A stretch of DNA of 64,000 bases from Arthrobacter sp. AZCC_0090 (GCF_014207375.1 NZ_JACHEE010000002.1:102787-166786), one strand, 5' to 3'; counted from the first letter of the stretch, positions 9,097 to 19,212 are shown. Translations and numbers: made by a program. The notes: generated from the sequence alone by a model not told the origin.

Positions 9097-10563
9097 GTGG
9101 ACTGGGTCTCGTGGTTCGAGGCGCCGAACTATGAATTCGCCCGGCAGGTGCTCCAGCGTGGCACGGCCGCGCTCTACTTCATCGCGTTCCTGTCCAGCCT
9201 CAACCAGTTCCCCGCGCTCCTGGGTGAACACGGGCTTCTCCCTGTCCCGAGGTACGTGTACGGTCACAGGATCTTGCGCAGGCCTAGCCTTTTCCGGTGG
9301 AAATATTCGGACTCCTTGCTCCGCGCCGTGTGCGCCGCGGGGCTTGCCGTTTCCTTGGCGCTCGTCGGCGGGCTGCCGCAGCTGGGACCGCCGTGGCTTC
9401 CCCTGTCCGCGTTCCTGGCTTTGTGGCTGCTCTACATGTCGATCGTCAACGTCGGCCAGACCTTCTACGGCTTCGGCTGGGAGATGCTGCTGTTGGAAAT
9501 GGGTTTCACTGTTGGCTTCCTTGGTTCGAACCAGACTCCTCCACCTAAGACCATCCTCGTCCTGCTCGTGTGGCTGTTGTTCAGGCTCGAGTTCGGCGCA
9601 GGCATGATCAAGATCCATGGCGGAAGCGAATGGCGTGATTTAACCGCCCTGTACTACCACCACGAGACGCAGCCCATGCCCGGGCCCCTGAGCCGCCAGG
9701 CGCATCTCCTGCCTAAGCCGCTTCACCGCATGGAAGTACTCGGCAACCACTTCGCCCAGCTGGTGGTGCCGTTCTTCCTGTTCGCCCCGCAGCCACTGGC
9801 CACCATTGCCGCCGGAATTGTCGTTTTCACGCAACTCTGGCTTGTGGGGAGCGGTAACTTCGCGTGGCTTAACTGGTCCGCGATCGTGCTTGCCTTCGCC
9901 GCGGTGAGTGACCCGGTGGCCCATGCTGTGCTGCCCTTCATACCGCAACAGCGGTACCCGGCCACGGCGGTTCCGCAGACCCCGGCGTGGTGGCTCGCCG
10001 TCGTACTCGCGGTGACGGTGCTCCTCGTGGTGCTCAGCTATTGGCCCATCCGCAACCTGCTCTCGCGGGAGCAGCTCATGAACGCGAGCTTCAACCGATG
10101 GCAGTTGGTCAACACCTACGGGGCGTTCGGTACGGTGACGCGGCACCGGGTGGAAATCGTGGTGGAAGGCACGCAAGCGGACGTTCCGGTCGATGAAGCC
10201 GACTGGCGCGAATATGGCTTCAAAGGCAAGCCGGGCGACGTCCGCCGCCTCCCCCGCCAGTGGGCGCCGTACCACCTGCGCCTCGACTGGTTGATGTGGT
10301 TCCTTCCCTTGCGCACGGTGCACGAGGAATGGTTCTACGCGTTCTTGGGCAAGTTGCTCGACGCCGACCAGCCCACCTTGCGCTTGTTGCGCCAGGACCC
10401 GTTCGACGGCGCACGGCCGAGTTGGGTGCGTGCGCGCAGTTTCCTCTACCGTTTCGCCACGAGGTCCGAGTTCCGTGAGACGGGCCAGCGCTGGATCCGG
10501 ATGGAGCTCTACGAGGTTATTGCCCCTTTGGGCCATCCGCCTTCCCGGAGGCGCGGACACTAG
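9097..10563 (+). CDS. Lipase maturation factor family membrane protein
   Basis: 488 residues (GTG start at 9097), divergent from dxr. The sequence matches the LMF1 family: opening WFEAPNYEFARQVLQRGTAALYFIAF, the region RLEFGAGMIKIHGGSEWRDL (about residues 165-185) followed by TALYYHHETQPMPGPLS, and the soluble C-terminal NTYGAFGTVTRHRVEIVVEG domain. About eight to ten transmembrane segments fill the first 330 residues. Eukaryotic LMF1 helps lipases fold in the ER; the role of the actinobacterial homologues is unknown to me. No lipase gene is adjacent. Confidence 0.88.
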   Translation: MDWVSWFEAPNYEFARQVLQRGTAALYFIAFLSSLNQFPALLGEHGLLPVPRYVYGHRILRRPSLFRWKYSDSLLRAVCAAGLAVSLALVGGLPQLGPPWLPLSAFLALWLLYMSIVNVGQTFYGFGWEMLLLEMGFTVGFLGSNQTPPPKTILVLLVWLLFRLEFGAGMIKIHGGSEWRDLTALYYHHETQPMPGPLSRQAHLLPKPLHRMEVLGNHFAQLVVPFFLFAPQPLATIAAGIVVFTQLWLVGSGNFAWLNWSAIVLAFAAVSDPVAHAVLPFIPQQRYPATAVPQTPAWWLAVVLAVTVLLVVLSYWPIRNLLSREQLMNASFNRWQLVNTYGAFGTVTRHRVEIVVEGTQADVPVDEADWREYGFKGKPGDVRRLPRQWAPYHLRLDWLMWFLPLRTVHEEWFYAFLGKLLDADQPTLRLLRQDPFDGARPSWVRARSFLYRFATRSEFRETGQRWIRMELYEVIAPLGHPPSRRRGH

Positions 10564-10582
10564 ATCCGGCCGGACTGAACCT

Positions 10583-11419
10583 TCAGGAGAGCCGGGCCCT
10601 GCGCAGCGTGGATTCGGCGTGTTTCAGGATGGGCCCGTCCACCATTTTGCCCTTGTGCTGGAACACACCGGTTCCAGCCGCAGCGGCGGCATCAAGCAGT
10701 TCCCGGGCCCCTGCGACGGCCTCCGGCGAGGGTGCATAGGCTTCGCGGACAACTGCGACCTGGCTCGGGTGGATGCAGGCCTTGGCACCGAATCCGCTGG
10801 CCACGGCGTCGGCGGACTCCACGGCCAGCCCGGGAAGATCGGGAATGTCGACGTAGACCGAGTCGATGGCTTCCTTGCCGGCAGCTTTGGCAGCCAGCAG
10901 CACCGTAGAGCGCGAGTGCGTTGCGACGGCCCTGTAGCCGCCGTCGTCCTTGCGGCTGGAGGTGCCGCCCATGGAGGCGATCAGGTCCTCGGCACCCCAC
11001 ATGAGCGCGACGACGTTGGGGGTCTGGGCGATCTCGGCCGCGTTGATGATCCCTTTGGCCGTCTCGCACAAGGCGATGACGTGATAGCCCTCGAGTGCTT
11101 TCAACTGTTCGGCGGTCTCGGCCTTGGCCAACATCACCGTGCGGTACGGCGTGTGCGCGAGGCAGTGCAAGTCCTTCTCGAAGTCCGGGGTACCCACCGG
11201 ATTGACCCGCACAATCGTGCGGCTGGGGTCGAGCTCGGCGGTCTCGCCACCCGAGCCAAGCTGGGCGAGGATGGCGCCCCGGGCCCGTTTCTTGTCTGCG
11301 GGCGCGACGGCGTCCTCGAGGTCTACGATGACGGCGTCGGAACGCTCGGCGGCCTTTTGGAACCGTTCCGGGCGGTCGGCGGGGCAGAAAAGCAAAGCGG
11401 GGCCCATGGTGAAGGTCAT
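10583..11419 (-). CDS. citE: CitE-like beta-hydroxyacyl-CoA lyase (HpcH/HpaI family)
   Basis: 278-residue HpcH/HpaI-type lyase. Key segments are PALLFCPADRPERFQKAA, VDLEDAVAPADK (metal-binding Glu/Asp), IVRVNPVGT, MLAKAETAEQL and LMWGAEDL. The start at 11419 overlaps the MaoC stop by four bases (ATGA); longer in-frame starts upstream would overlap MaoC further. It is the last gene of the leucine operon. In the equivalent mycobacterial operon the CitE homologue acts on 3-hydroxy-3-methylglutaryl-CoA, so it probably supplies the HMG-CoA lyase step here, for which no classical HMG-CoA lyase gene is present. Confidence 0.85.
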   Translation of the reverse strand: MTFTMGPALLFCPADRPERFQKAAERSDAVIVDLEDAVAPADKKRARGAILAQLGSGGETAELDPSRTIVRVNPVGTPDFEKDLHCLAHTPYRTVMLAKAETAEQLKALEGYHVIALCETAKGIINAAEIAQTPNVVALMWGAEDLIASMGGTSSRKDDGGYRAVATHSRSTVLLAAKAAGKEAIDSVYVDIPDLPGLAVESADAVASGFGAKACIHPSQVAVVREAYAPSPEAVAGARELLDAAAAAGTGVFQHKGKMVDGPILKHAESTLRRARLS

Positions 11420-11949
11420 GTATTGATTGTCCCCTGTTGCGCCTCCAGATGCGCGGTCCGGGTCCACATGAGGCAAGCCCTCGTGGCCAGGGCCACAACC
11501 GCGCCGTCCTGGTTCCTACCCGTGTGCAGCATGGTCACCACGCCCTGCCCGGGACGCGACGACGACTCCCGTTTCCCGGTGACGACGGTCTCCGTGTAGA
11601 GGGTGTCGCCGTGGTAGAGCGGGTGCGGGAAAGAGACGTCCGTGAGGCCTAGCTGGGCGATGATGGTGCCCTGGGTCAGCTGAGTTACGGACTGTCCCAC
11701 CATGGTGGACAAGGTGAACATCGAGTTCATGAGCCTTTGCCCGAAGGGTTGCGTGGCGCTCCAGGCCGCGTCCAGGTGCAATGCCTGGGTGTTCATGGTC
11801 AGTGTGGTGAACAGGACGTTGTCCGTTTCCGTGACGGTCCGGCCCGGCCGGTGCGCGTAGACGACGTCTTCCTCGAGTTCATCGAAGTAGAGCCCGCGCT
11901 GCTGGATAATTCGGGGTTCAGTGACGCGCTGTTCGGGATCTGTGGTCAT
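11416..11949 (-). CDS. MaoC-like dehydratase (probable methylglutaconyl-CoA hydratase)
   Basis: 177-residue hotdog-fold protein of the MaoC family. The segment [45 protein letters not shown] contains the family hydratase motif with the conserved Asp and His (about residues 37-62), and [20 protein letters not shown] matches the second half of the fold. Position between scoB and citE, with four-base overlaps on both sides, supports a role hydrating 3-methylglutaconyl-CoA in leucine degradation. This substrate is inferred from operon context. Confidence 0.84.
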   Translation of the reverse strand: MTTDPEQRVTEPRIIQQRGLYFDELEEDVVYAHRPGRTVTETDNVLFTTLTMNTQALHLDAAWSATQPFGQRLMNSMFTLSTMVGQSVTQLTQGTIIAQLGLTDVSFPHPLYHGDTLYTETVVTGKRESSSRPGQGVVTMLHTGRNQDGAVVALATRACLMWTRTAHLEAQQGTINT

Positions 11950-12698
11950 ACGGTCAGTTCCTGGTCCTCTTCGAAAAGTTCGACGCCGGTCGCCGCCGCA
12001 ACGTCCTCTGCGGAGACATTCGGTGCCAACTCACGCAGGACCAGCCTCGATTCCCCGCCGTCGGAGACGACGTCGATCACGGCGAGGTCCGTGATGATTC
12101 TGTCCACGCAGCCTTTCCCCGTGACGGGCAACGAGCATTCCTTGACGATCTTCGGCTTGCCCTTGCGGTCCACGTGCTCCATCATCACGATGACCCGTTT
12201 GGCGCCGAAGACCAGATCCATGGCGCCGCCCATGCCCTTGACCATCTTTCCCGGGATCATCCAATTGGCAAGGTCCCCGTTGGCCGCGACCTCCATGGCG
12301 CCCAGCACCGCGACATCCACATGGCCGCCGCGGATCATGCCGAACGATGTTGCCGAGTCGAAGAACGCGGCGCCCGCGTTGACGGTGACCGTTTCCTTGC
12401 CGGCGTTGATCAGATCGGGGTCAACAGCGTCCTCGGCCGGATAGGGGCCAACGCCCAGGATGCCGTTTTCGGAATGCAGGATCACTTCGACGCCGGCCGG
12501 GATGTAGTTGGGAATCAGGGTGGGCATGCCGATCCCCAGGTTGACGTATTGCCCGTTGCTGAGCTCACGGGCCACGCGGGCGGCCAGCTCGTTCCGCGTC
12601 CAGCCTTTGCCCTCGTGATGGTCTGCGTCGGCGCGGCGGTACTCGTGCCTGACCGCCTCGGGACGCGGCGGCACATCCTGGGTGATGTTCGATTCCAT
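11946..12698 (-). CDS. scoB: 3-oxoacid CoA-transferase subunit B
   Basis: Beta subunit of the acetoacetate:succinyl-CoA transferase, 250 residues. The active-site glutamate lies in [11 protein letters not shown] (about residue 80) and the motif [14 protein letters not shown] plus [16 protein letters not shown] is typical of SCOT/AtoA-type subunits. The ATG at 12698 lies 3 bases after scoA; in-frame codons further upstream overlap scoA and are disregarded. The C-terminus overlaps the MaoC start by four bases. Works with ScoA to activate acetoacetate released by the lyase step. Confidence 0.92.
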   Translation of the reverse strand: MESNITQDVPPRPEAVRHEYRRADADHHEGKGWTRNELAARVARELSNGQYVNLGIGMPTLIPNYIPAGVEVILHSENGILGVGPYPAEDAVDPDLINAGKETVTVNAGAAFFDSATSFGMIRGGHVDVAVLGAMEVAANGDLANWMIPGKMVKGMGGAMDLVFGAKRVIVMMEHVDRKGKPKIVKECSLPVTGKGCVDRIITDLAVIDVVSDGGESRLVLRELAPNVSAEDVAAATGVELFEEDQELTV

Positions 12699-12700
12699 GG

Positions 12701-13510
12701 CTACGCTCCTGCCTGCTCGGTAGTGCCCGCAGCTTCGGTGGGACGGGTAGCGGAAGCCGGGGTCAACGCGACGGTCCGCTTTTCGATGCGCTTCTCTGTG
12801 TCCGGTGCAAGCACGACGCGCTGGACGAAGATGCCCGGGGTGTGGATGTTTTGCGGATCGAGCTCGCCTGGCTCTACGAGCTCTTCCACCTCGGCGATGG
12901 TGATCCTGGCCGCCATGGCACACAACGGGTTGAAATTCATGGCCGTCGCGTGGAAAACGAGGTTCCCATGACGGTCGCCCTTCCAAGCATGGACCAGTCC
13001 AAAATCGGGTGTCAGGGATTCCTCCAGGACATAGTCCGCGCCGTTGAAGGTGCGCACTTCCTTCGGTGAGGATGCGATCGCAACGTTGCCGTCGGCGTCG
13101 TACTTTTGCGGAAGCCCGCCCTCCGAGACCTGAGTCCCGACGCCGGCCGCGGTGAAGAACGCGGGGATGCCGGCGCCGCCGGCGCGCAGTTTCTCGGCCA
13201 GGGTGCCTTGCGGGGTGAGAACGACCTCAAGCTCGCCGGCCAGGTACTGCCGCGCGAACTCCTTGTTCTCGCCAACATAGGAACTGATGGTCCGGCGGAT
13301 GCGTCCGTCCCTGAGCAGGATGCCTAGGCCCCAGTCGTCCACTCCGCAGTTGTTGCTGACAGTTTCAAGGTCCTTGGTGCCTTGATCGTGGAGCGCGTCG
13401 ATCAGCGCCACGGGGATTCCGCACAAGCCGAACCCTCCGACGGCGAGCGAGGCACCATCGTGGATGTCCTTCACCGCTTCCGCGGCGCTGGCAACAACTT
13501 TGTCAATCAT
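12701..13510 (-). CDS. scoA: 3-oxoacid CoA-transferase subunit A
   Basis: Alpha subunit, 269 residues. The family signature [20 protein letters not shown] (about residues 26-45) is followed by [16 protein letters not shown] and SYVGENKEF, then the [25 protein letters not shown] segment. The last 40 residues ([24 protein letters not shown]) are an unconserved tail. Immediately precedes scoB in the leucine operon. Confidence 0.93.
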   Translation of the reverse strand: MIDKVVASAAEAVKDIHDGASLAVGGFGLCGIPVALIDALHDQGTKDLETVSNNCGVDDWGLGILLRDGRIRRTISSYVGENKEFARQYLAGELEVVLTPQGTLAEKLRAGGAGIPAFFTAAGVGTQVSEGGLPQKYDADGNVAIASSPKEVRTFNGADYVLEESLTPDFGLVHAWKGDRHGNLVFHATAMNFNPLCAMAARITIAEVEELVEPGELDPQNIHTPGIFVQRVVLAPDTEKRIEKRTVALTPASATRPTEAAGTTEQAGA

Positions 13511-13529
13511 CGTTTACCTTCCCTGACGG

Positions 13530-14693
13530 TTAAAGGCCCAGCTCGCGGGCGATGAGCATCAACTGGACCTCAGTGGTGCCTTCTCCGACTTCCAGGATCT
13601 TGGAGTCGCGGTAGTGGCGTGCCACCGTGAATTCGTTGATGAAGCCATAGCCACCGAACACCTGGGTGGCATCCCGTGCGTTGTCCATGGCTGCCTCGCC
13701 TGCGACCATCTTAGCGATGGCGGCTTCGGTCTTGAACGGCTTGCCGGCCAGCATCCTCGCGGCAGCATCGTAGTAGGCCAGGCGCGCTGTGTGGGCCCGT
13801 GCCTGCATGCGGGCGATCTTGAACTGGATGGCCTGGTACTTGCCGATGTTCTGTCCGAAGGCCACGCGTTCCTTGGCGTATTTCACGGACAAGTCGACGC
13901 AACCCTGGGCTGCGCCGGTGGCGAGCGCGGCGATGGCGATGCGGCCTTCGTCCAGGATGGACAGGAAGTTGGCGTAGCCCCGTCCCCGGACACCGAGCAG
14001 GTTCTCTTCGGGTACCCGGACGTTGTTCAGTGTGAGCGGGTGGGTGTCGGAGGCGTTCCAGCCCACCTTGTTGTACGCCTTTTCCGCAGTGAAACCTGGC
14101 GTGTCGGTGGGAACCAGGATGGTGGAGATTTCCTTCTTGATGCTCCCGTCTTTGCGTTCGTGCTGTCCGGTGACGGCGGTGACAGTGACGAGCCGGGTGA
14201 TGTCGGTCCCGGAGTTGGTGATGAATTCCTTGTTGCCGTTGATGACCCAGCGGCCGTCCTCGAGGTGCGCGTTCGTTTTGGTGCCGCCGGCGTCCGAGCC
14301 GGCTTCCGGCTCGGTCAGGCCGAAACCTGCGAGCGCTTCGGCTGAGGTCAGCTGGGGCAGCCAATGTTCCTTTTGCGACTGGGTGCCGAAGCGGTACACC
14401 GGCATGGCGCCCAGCGAGACGCCCGCTTCGAGGGTGATCGCGACGGACTGGTCCACCCTGCCCAATTGTTCCAGCGCGAGGGCGAGCGCGAAGTAGTCCC
14501 CGCCCATGCCGCCGAACTCTTCAGGGAAGGGAAGGCCGAAAAGGCCCATCTCGCCCATCTGCTTGACTACCTCGTAGGGGAAGCTGTGTTCCTCGTCGTG
14601 CTTGGTGGACACAGGGGCAACTACCTCGTCGGCGAATTCCCGGACGGAGTCGCTGAGGTCCTGGTACTCCTCGGTGAGTTCAAAACTTGCCAT
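13530..14693 (-). CDS. fadE19: Acyl-CoA dehydrogenase (probable isovaleryl-CoA dehydrogenase)
   Basis: 387-residue FAD enzyme. Conserved parts are AGFGLTEPEAGSDAGGTKT (flavin/substrate loop), WVINGNKEFITNSG, QVFGGYGFINEFTVARHYRD and the C-terminal EGTTEVQLMLIARELGL. It lies between the carboxylase alpha subunit (3-nt gap) and scoA. By synteny with the mycobacterial fadE19 locus and by pathway logic it should oxidise isovaleryl-CoA to 3-methylcrotonyl-CoA; the substrate cannot be proven from the sequence alone. Confidence 0.9.
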   Translation of the reverse strand: MASFELTEEYQDLSDSVREFADEVVAPVSTKHDEEHSFPYEVVKQMGEMGLFGLPFPEEFGGMGGDYFALALALEQLGRVDQSVAITLEAGVSLGAMPVYRFGTQSQKEHWLPQLTSAEALAGFGLTEPEAGSDAGGTKTNAHLEDGRWVINGNKEFITNSGTDITRLVTVTAVTGQHERKDGSIKKEISTILVPTDTPGFTAEKAYNKVGWNASDTHPLTLNNVRVPEENLLGVRGRGYANFLSILDEGRIAIAALATGAAQGCVDLSVKYAKERVAFGQNIGKYQAIQFKIARMQARAHTARLAYYDAAARMLAGKPFKTEAAIAKMVAGEAAMDNARDATQVFGGYGFINEFTVARHYRDSKILEVGEGTTEVQLMLIARELGL

Positions 14694-14695
14694 GG

Positions 14696-16813
14696 CTAGA
14701 CTTCCTCGTCTTTCTGGTCTTCTGTCGTTTCGCCCGTTGAGGCTTCAAGAGTGGATTCTTGGGTTGGTTCTGCCGCCACGTGGATAGTGGCGAGGACTTG
14801 GTCGGCCTTGACGAGGTCCCCGGTCTTGCTGCTGAGGTGCACGGTGCCGGACACCGAGGCCAGCAATTGGTGCTCCATCTTCATTGCCTCCACGGCAAGG
14901 AGAACATCACCCGCTTCCACGTGGTCGCCGTTGTGCACCGAAACGGACACGACGGTTCCCGGCATGGGAGACCGGACTTCGGGATCCGCTGCGCCTTCTT
15001 CGCGCTGAATGCCGGCGAGGATCCGTTGGAGCCGGGCCTCGCGGTCCAGGATCTCCAGCCGGCAGGACCAGCCTTCGCTGCCGAGCCAAAGTTCGTGTGT
15101 CCCACGCCCCGGAGATGGCGAGCCGTGCGCGAAATGGTGCTCAACGCCGTCGAGCACCAGCCCCGCATGCCCTGCGGATCCGGGCCGCATTTCGGCAGCG
15201 TGCACGACGCCGTTATCGACACGCGCCGTGAAGCCAGTCCCGTTCACGGTCAGCCCCACGGTGGCCAGGCCGCCGTCGGGACGTCCGATGGTGGTCTTCC
15301 ACGGCGCGGGCGCGCCAACGCGCCAGCCATCGGCGGTGTTCCAGGGGACTGCCGCCCCTACCGGAGCCAGTTCTGAGCGGTTCAGCATCGCTGCGGCGAT
15401 CAACTCGACGTCGGTCACTTGACGAAACGTCAGCCCGGGCAACTTGCGCTCGATCAGGCCGGTGTCGAGGCGGCCCGCGCGGACGTCGTCGTCGTTGATC
15501 AGGAGCCGCAGGTACTCAACGTTCGTGTGCACACCCAGCAGCGTATAGTTCCCCAGAGCGTGGTCAAGGGTGTCCAGCGCCGCTTTGCGGTCAGAGCCCC
15601 AGGCAATGACCTTTGCGAGCATGGGATCGTAGTCGCCGGTGACGGACAGCCCCGGAAGCATGGCAGAGTCGACGCGGACATGCGGATCGTTGCTTGCCCG
15701 TTCCCGGAGCGTCAGAATCTCGCCGATGGATGGCATGAAACCGCGTTCGGGCACCTCTGCGTAGACGCGCGCCTCTACCGCGTGGCCGTCAAGCACGACG
15801 TCGGACTGCGCCACTGTGAGAACTTCACGTGCGGCGATGCGCACTTGCCATTCGACGAGGTCGACACCGGTGACCATTTCCGTGACAGGGTGCTCCACCT
15901 GGAGACGAGTGTTCATCTCCATGAAGAAGAAGTGTTCCGGGTCCTGGTCCGAGACGAGGAACTCGACCGTGCCCGCACCGCTGTACTTGACCGAGCGCGC
16001 AGCGTTACACGCTGCTTCGCCGATCCGCGCCCGGACCTCGGCACCGTTCGCGAGGGACTCCAGCAAGGGGGACGGAGCTTCCTCGATCACTTTCTGGTGG
16101 CGGCGCTGAAGGGAACACTCGCGCTCGCCGAGATGAATCACGTTGCCGTGGTCGTCGGCGAGGACCTGGACCTCGATGTGCCGGGGCGATTGGATGAGCC
16201 GTTCCAGGAACAAGGTGTCATCGCCGAAGGCGCTCGCCGCGACGCGCCGGGCTGTCAGCAGCGTGGCTGCCATATCCTCGAGCCGTTCCACGATGTGCAT
16301 GCCTTTGCCGCCGCCCCCGGCCGAAGGCTTGATGAGCAGCGGGAATCCGACGCCGGGCGCCGCTTCGATCAGTGCCTTGTCGCTCAGGCCGGGTTCGGCG
16401 ATGCCCGGTACGCACGGGACGCCGTAGGACATGACGTGGTTCTTGGAACGGATCTTGTCGCCCATGATCTCGATGGCGTCAATGCCGGGGCCGATGAACG
16501 CGATGCCAGCCGCGTCCAAGGCCTTGGCGAACTCCACATTTTCGGCCAGGAAGCCGTAGCCGGGATGGACGGCCTGAGCGCCGCTTTGCAGGCAAGCGTC
16601 GATGATCGCGTCTATCCGCAGGTAACTGTCCGCCGCAGCGGCTGTGCCGATCCGGACGGCAGCGTCTGCTTCGCGCACGTGCCGGGCCCCGGCGTCGGCG
16701 TCTGAATAGACCGCCACCGAGCGGATGCCCATGGCTTTGAGGGTGCGGATGACGCGGCAGGCGATCTCGCCCCGGTTGGCGACAAGGACGGTGTCGAAAG
16801 GTGTGATCGTCAT
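14696..16813 (-). CDS. accA1: Acyl-CoA carboxylase alpha chain (biotin carboxylase + BCCP)
   Basis: 705-residue biotin-dependent carboxylase subunit. The biotin carboxylase domain starts at FDTVLVANRGEIACRVIRT, has ATP-grasp elements KPSAGGGGKGMHIV and FFMEMNTRLQVEHPVTE, and the C-terminal biotinyl domain carries AVEAMKMEHQL with the biotinylated lysine around residue 640. A tail of about 35 residues (rich in Glu and Thr) follows. The ATG at 16813 is 4 bases after the beta-chain stop; an apparent N-terminal extension upstream is a shadow of the beta gene. Likely 3-methylcrotonyl-CoA carboxylase. Confidence 0.94.
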   Translation of the reverse strand: MTITPFDTVLVANRGEIACRVIRTLKAMGIRSVAVYSDADAGARHVREADAAVRIGTAAAADSYLRIDAIIDACLQSGAQAVHPGYGFLAENVEFAKALDAAGIAFIGPGIDAIEIMGDKIRSKNHVMSYGVPCVPGIAEPGLSDKALIEAAPGVGFPLLIKPSAGGGGKGMHIVERLEDMAATLLTARRVAASAFGDDTLFLERLIQSPRHIEVQVLADDHGNVIHLGERECSLQRRHQKVIEEAPSPLLESLANGAEVRARIGEAACNAARSVKYSGAGTVEFLVSDQDPEHFFFMEMNTRLQVEHPVTEMVTGVDLVEWQVRIAAREVLTVAQSDVVLDGHAVEARVYAEVPERGFMPSIGEILTLRERASNDPHVRVDSAMLPGLSVTGDYDPMLAKVIAWGSDRKAALDTLDHALGNYTLLGVHTNVEYLRLLINDDDVRAGRLDTGLIERKLPGLTFRQVTDVELIAAAMLNRSELAPVGAAVPWNTADGWRVGAPAPWKTTIGRPDGGLATVGLTVNGTGFTARVDNGVVHAAEMRPGSAGHAGLVLDGVEHHFAHGSPSPGRGTHELWLGSEGWSCRLEILDREARLQRILAGIQREEGAADPEVRSPMPGTVVSVSVHNGDHVEAGDVLLAVEAMKMEHQLLASVSGTVHLSSKTGDLVKADQVLATIHVAAEPTQESTLEASTGETTEDQKDEEV

Positions 16814-16817
16814 GGGG

Positions 16818-18425
16818 TCACATCCTGAAGAGGCCGAAGGAGGTCTCCGGCAACGGTTGGCGGGAGACGGTGTCCAGGGCCATGCCCAGGACGCGCCGGG
16901 TGTCGGCGGGGTCGATGATGCCGTCGTCCCAGAGCCGGGCGGTGGAGTAGTAGGGGCTGCCTTGGTCCTCGTACTGCTGCTTGATGGGGGCCTTGAAAGC
17001 TTCCTCGTCTTCAGCCGACCATTCCTCGCCGCGTGCCTCGTACTGGTCCCGTTTGACGGTGGCCAGCACGCTGGAGGCCTGGTTCCCGCCCATGACCGAA
17101 ATCCTGCTTGCCGGCCACATCCACAGGAACCGCGGCGAGTAGGCCCGCCCGCACATCGAGTAGTTGCCCGCACCGAAGGAACCGCCGATCACCACTGTCA
17201 GCTTGGGCACACGGGCAGTGGCGACTGCGGTGACCATCTTGGCGCCGTTCTTGGCGATGCCGCCGTGCTCGTAGTCCTTGCCGACCATGAAGCCGGAGAG
17301 GTTCTGCAGGAAGACCAGCGGAATGCCGCGCTGGTCGCACAGCTCGATGAAGTGCGCGCCCTTGAGCGCAGACTCGCTGAACAGCACCCCGTTGTTCGCC
17401 ACGATGCCCACGGGGTGGCCATGCAGCTTCGCGAACCCCGTCACCAGGGTGGCGCCGTAGTTCTTCTTGAACTCATGAAACCTGGAGCCGTCAACGAGCC
17501 GGGCAATGACCTCACGAACGTCATATTGCGCGTTGACATCCGTGGGAACGGCACCATAGATCTCGCCCGGGTCCACCACGGGCTCGACGGCGGTGTCCAC
17601 GTCCCATGCGGGGGCGGCCGGCTTGGGGAGGGTGGAGACGATGTCGCGGACGATTTGCAGCGCATGTTCATCGTTCTCGGCAAGGTGGTCCGTCACACCC
17701 GAAATCCTTGAGTGGACGTCCCCGCCGCCGAGCTCCTCGGCCGTGACGATCTCACCGATGGCTGCCTTCACCAGCGGCGGCCCGCCGAGGAAGATGGTGC
17801 CTTGGTTGCGGACGATCACGGTTTCATCGCTCATGGCCGGGACGTAAGCACCACCCGCGGTGCAGGATCCCATCACCGAGGCAATCTGCGGGATCTTGGC
17901 CGCGGACATACGCGCCTGGTTGAAGAAGATCCGGCCGAAATGCTCCTTGTCCGGGAACACTTCGTCCTGCTTGGGCAGGAACGCTCCCCCGGAATCCACC
18001 AGGTAGACGCAGGGCAGTTTGTTCTCCAGGGCTATTTCCTGGGCCCGGAGGTGCTTCTTCACCGTCATCGGGTAGTACGTCCCGCCCTTGACCGTGGCGT
18101 CGTTGGACACCACCATCACCTGGCGGCCGTGCACCAGGCCGATCCCCGCAATGACCCCGGCACCGGGCGAATCATCGTTGTACATCCCGTTGGCCGCCAG
18201 CGGGGCGATCTCCAGGAACGGGCTGCCTTCGTCCAGCAAGTAGTTGATGCGCTCCCGTGGCAACAGCTTCCCCCGGGAGATGTGCCGCTCACGCGACTTC
18301 TCCGGTCCACCGAGGGCAGCCACGGCAAGGCGCTTCTTCAGCTCGTGCACCAGGGACAGCTGCGCTTCCGCATTAGCCGCGAACTGATCGCTGCTGGCAT
18401 CCAGCTGGCTGACGAGTGTCTCCAT
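16818..18425 (-). CDS. accD1: Acyl-CoA carboxylase beta chain (methylcrotonyl-CoA carboxylase type)
   Basis: Carboxyltransferase subunit, 535 residues from the ATG at 18425 ([15 protein letters not shown]). Hallmarks: [96 protein letters not shown] and [20 protein letters not shown], a pattern typical of methylcrotonyl-CoA carboxylase. An in-frame ATG at 18455 would add ten residues but abuts the operator-like palindrome; the shorter start is preferred. First gene of the leucine operon, divergent from a TetR gene. Confidence 0.93.
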   Translation of the reverse strand: METLVSQLDASSDQFAANAEAQLSLVHELKKRLAVAALGGPEKSRERHISRGKLLPRERINYLLDEGSPFLEIAPLAANGMYNDDSPGAGVIAGIGLVHGRQVMVVSNDATVKGGTYYPMTVKKHLRAQEIALENKLPCVYLVDSGGAFLPKQDEVFPDKEHFGRIFFNQARMSAAKIPQIASVMGSCTAGGAYVPAMSDETVIVRNQGTIFLGGPPLVKAAIGEIVTAEELGGGDVHSRISGVTDHLAENDEHALQIVRDIVSTLPKPAAPAWDVDTAVEPVVDPGEIYGAVPTDVNAQYDVREVIARLVDGSRFHEFKKNYGATLVTGFAKLHGHPVGIVANNGVLFSESALKGAHFIELCDQRGIPLVFLQNLSGFMVGKDYEHGGIAKNGAKMVTAVATARVPKLTVVIGGSFGAGNYSMCGRAYSPRFLWMWPASRISVMGGNQASSVLATVKRDQYEARGEEWSAEDEEAFKAPIKQQYEDQGSPYYSTARLWDDGIIDPADTRRVLGMALDTVSRQPLPETSFGLFRM

Positions 18426-18457
18426 CGACTGCGTCCCATCCCGGCCAATGGCCATCT

Positions 18458-18501
18458 CAGTTAGTACCGCATAACTGGAATTTAGGTTAGTCTCTATTAA
18501 C
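18458..18501. promoter_or_regulatory. Two operator-like GTTA-N8-TAAC inverted repeats
   Basis: Between accD1 and the divergent TetR gene are two sites with the same geometry: CAGTTA-N8-TAACTG (18458-18477) and GTTA-N8-TAAC (18486-18501), with centres 26 bp apart. Paired same-spacing half-sites in a divergent promoter region are typical of a TetR dimer controlling both directions. The TetR at 18577-19206 is the likely binder. The symmetry is visible in the bases; binding is inferred. Confidence 0.62.
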
Positions 18502-18576
18502 TGTGTTGTCCATCACCTCGGAACTGGGCTCACCCCGGGATCGGCGCTGAATTGGACGCTTGCAAAAGGAGGAATT

Positions 18577-19206
18577 GTGGTCACCTTCCAGCGGAGCTCC
18601 GAGCAGGACGGCCAGGCACTGACCCAGAGAAGCCAGGCCAAGGAAACGCGGCGCAAGGCTCTCCTGGCCGCCGCAGCCGGGCTGTTCGCCGCCGACGGTT
18701 TCAACCGCGTGTCCCTCGAGGACTTGGGAGCCGCAGCAGGCGTCAGCGGACCTGCCGTGTACCGGCATTTCCCCGGAAAACAGGCCGTCCTTGCCGAACT
18801 GCTGCTAAGCGTGAGCCGCAACCTGCTCGACGGCGGCCGCACCGTGGCGTCCGAAGCCCCCGATGCCGAAGCCGCGTTGCGTGGACTGGTGGAATTCCAT
18901 GTGGACTTCGCCCTCAGCAATCCCGATGTCATCCGCGTCCAGGACCGCGACTTCAGCAACCTCAACGACGCCGACCAAGCCGAAGTGCGCGCCCTCCAGC
19001 GCAACTACGTGGAACTGTGGGTGGGCGTCCTCGGCGAACTGCATCCGGACACCGATCCTACGGAGCTACGGGTCCGGGCCCACGCAGCCTTCGGCCTGAT
19101 CAACTCGACCCCCCACTCGGTCCGGCACCACGGCCGACGCATGGCGGCCAAAAGCGCCCGGCCCATCCTCGAACGCATGGCACTCGCCGCTCTGACCGCC
19201 CCCTAA
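18577..19206 (+). CDS. TetR-family regulator of leucine catabolism
   Basis: 209 residues from a GTG start preceded by AAAGGAGGAATT. The HTH spans about residues 20-65 (RRKALLAAAAGLFAADGFNR, then VSLEDLGAAAGVSGPAVYRH, FPGKQAVLAEL). The C-terminal domain has the LRGLVEFHVDFALSNPDVIRVQDRDF region typical of TetR regulators beside acyl-CoA carboxylase/dehydrogenase operons. Divergently placed from accD1; equivalent position to the TetR gene next to the mycobacterial locus. It probably represses the leucine operon and releases it on binding a pathway CoA ester (inference). Confidence 0.88.
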   Translation: MVTFQRSSEQDGQALTQRSQAKETRRKALLAAAAGLFAADGFNRVSLEDLGAAAGVSGPAVYRHFPGKQAVLAELLLSVSRNLLDGGRTVASEAPDAEAALRGLVEFHVDFALSNPDVIRVQDRDFSNLNDADQAEVRALQRNYVELWVGVLGELHPDTDPTELRVRAHAAFGLINSTPHSVRHHGRRMAAKSARPILERMALAALTAP

Positions 19207-19212
19207 CAGCGG

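Noticed and set aside
15419..16705. Long plus-strand open frame opposite the carboxylase alpha gene
   Set aside because: High-GC antisense artefact; the minus strand encodes a complete biotin carboxylase.
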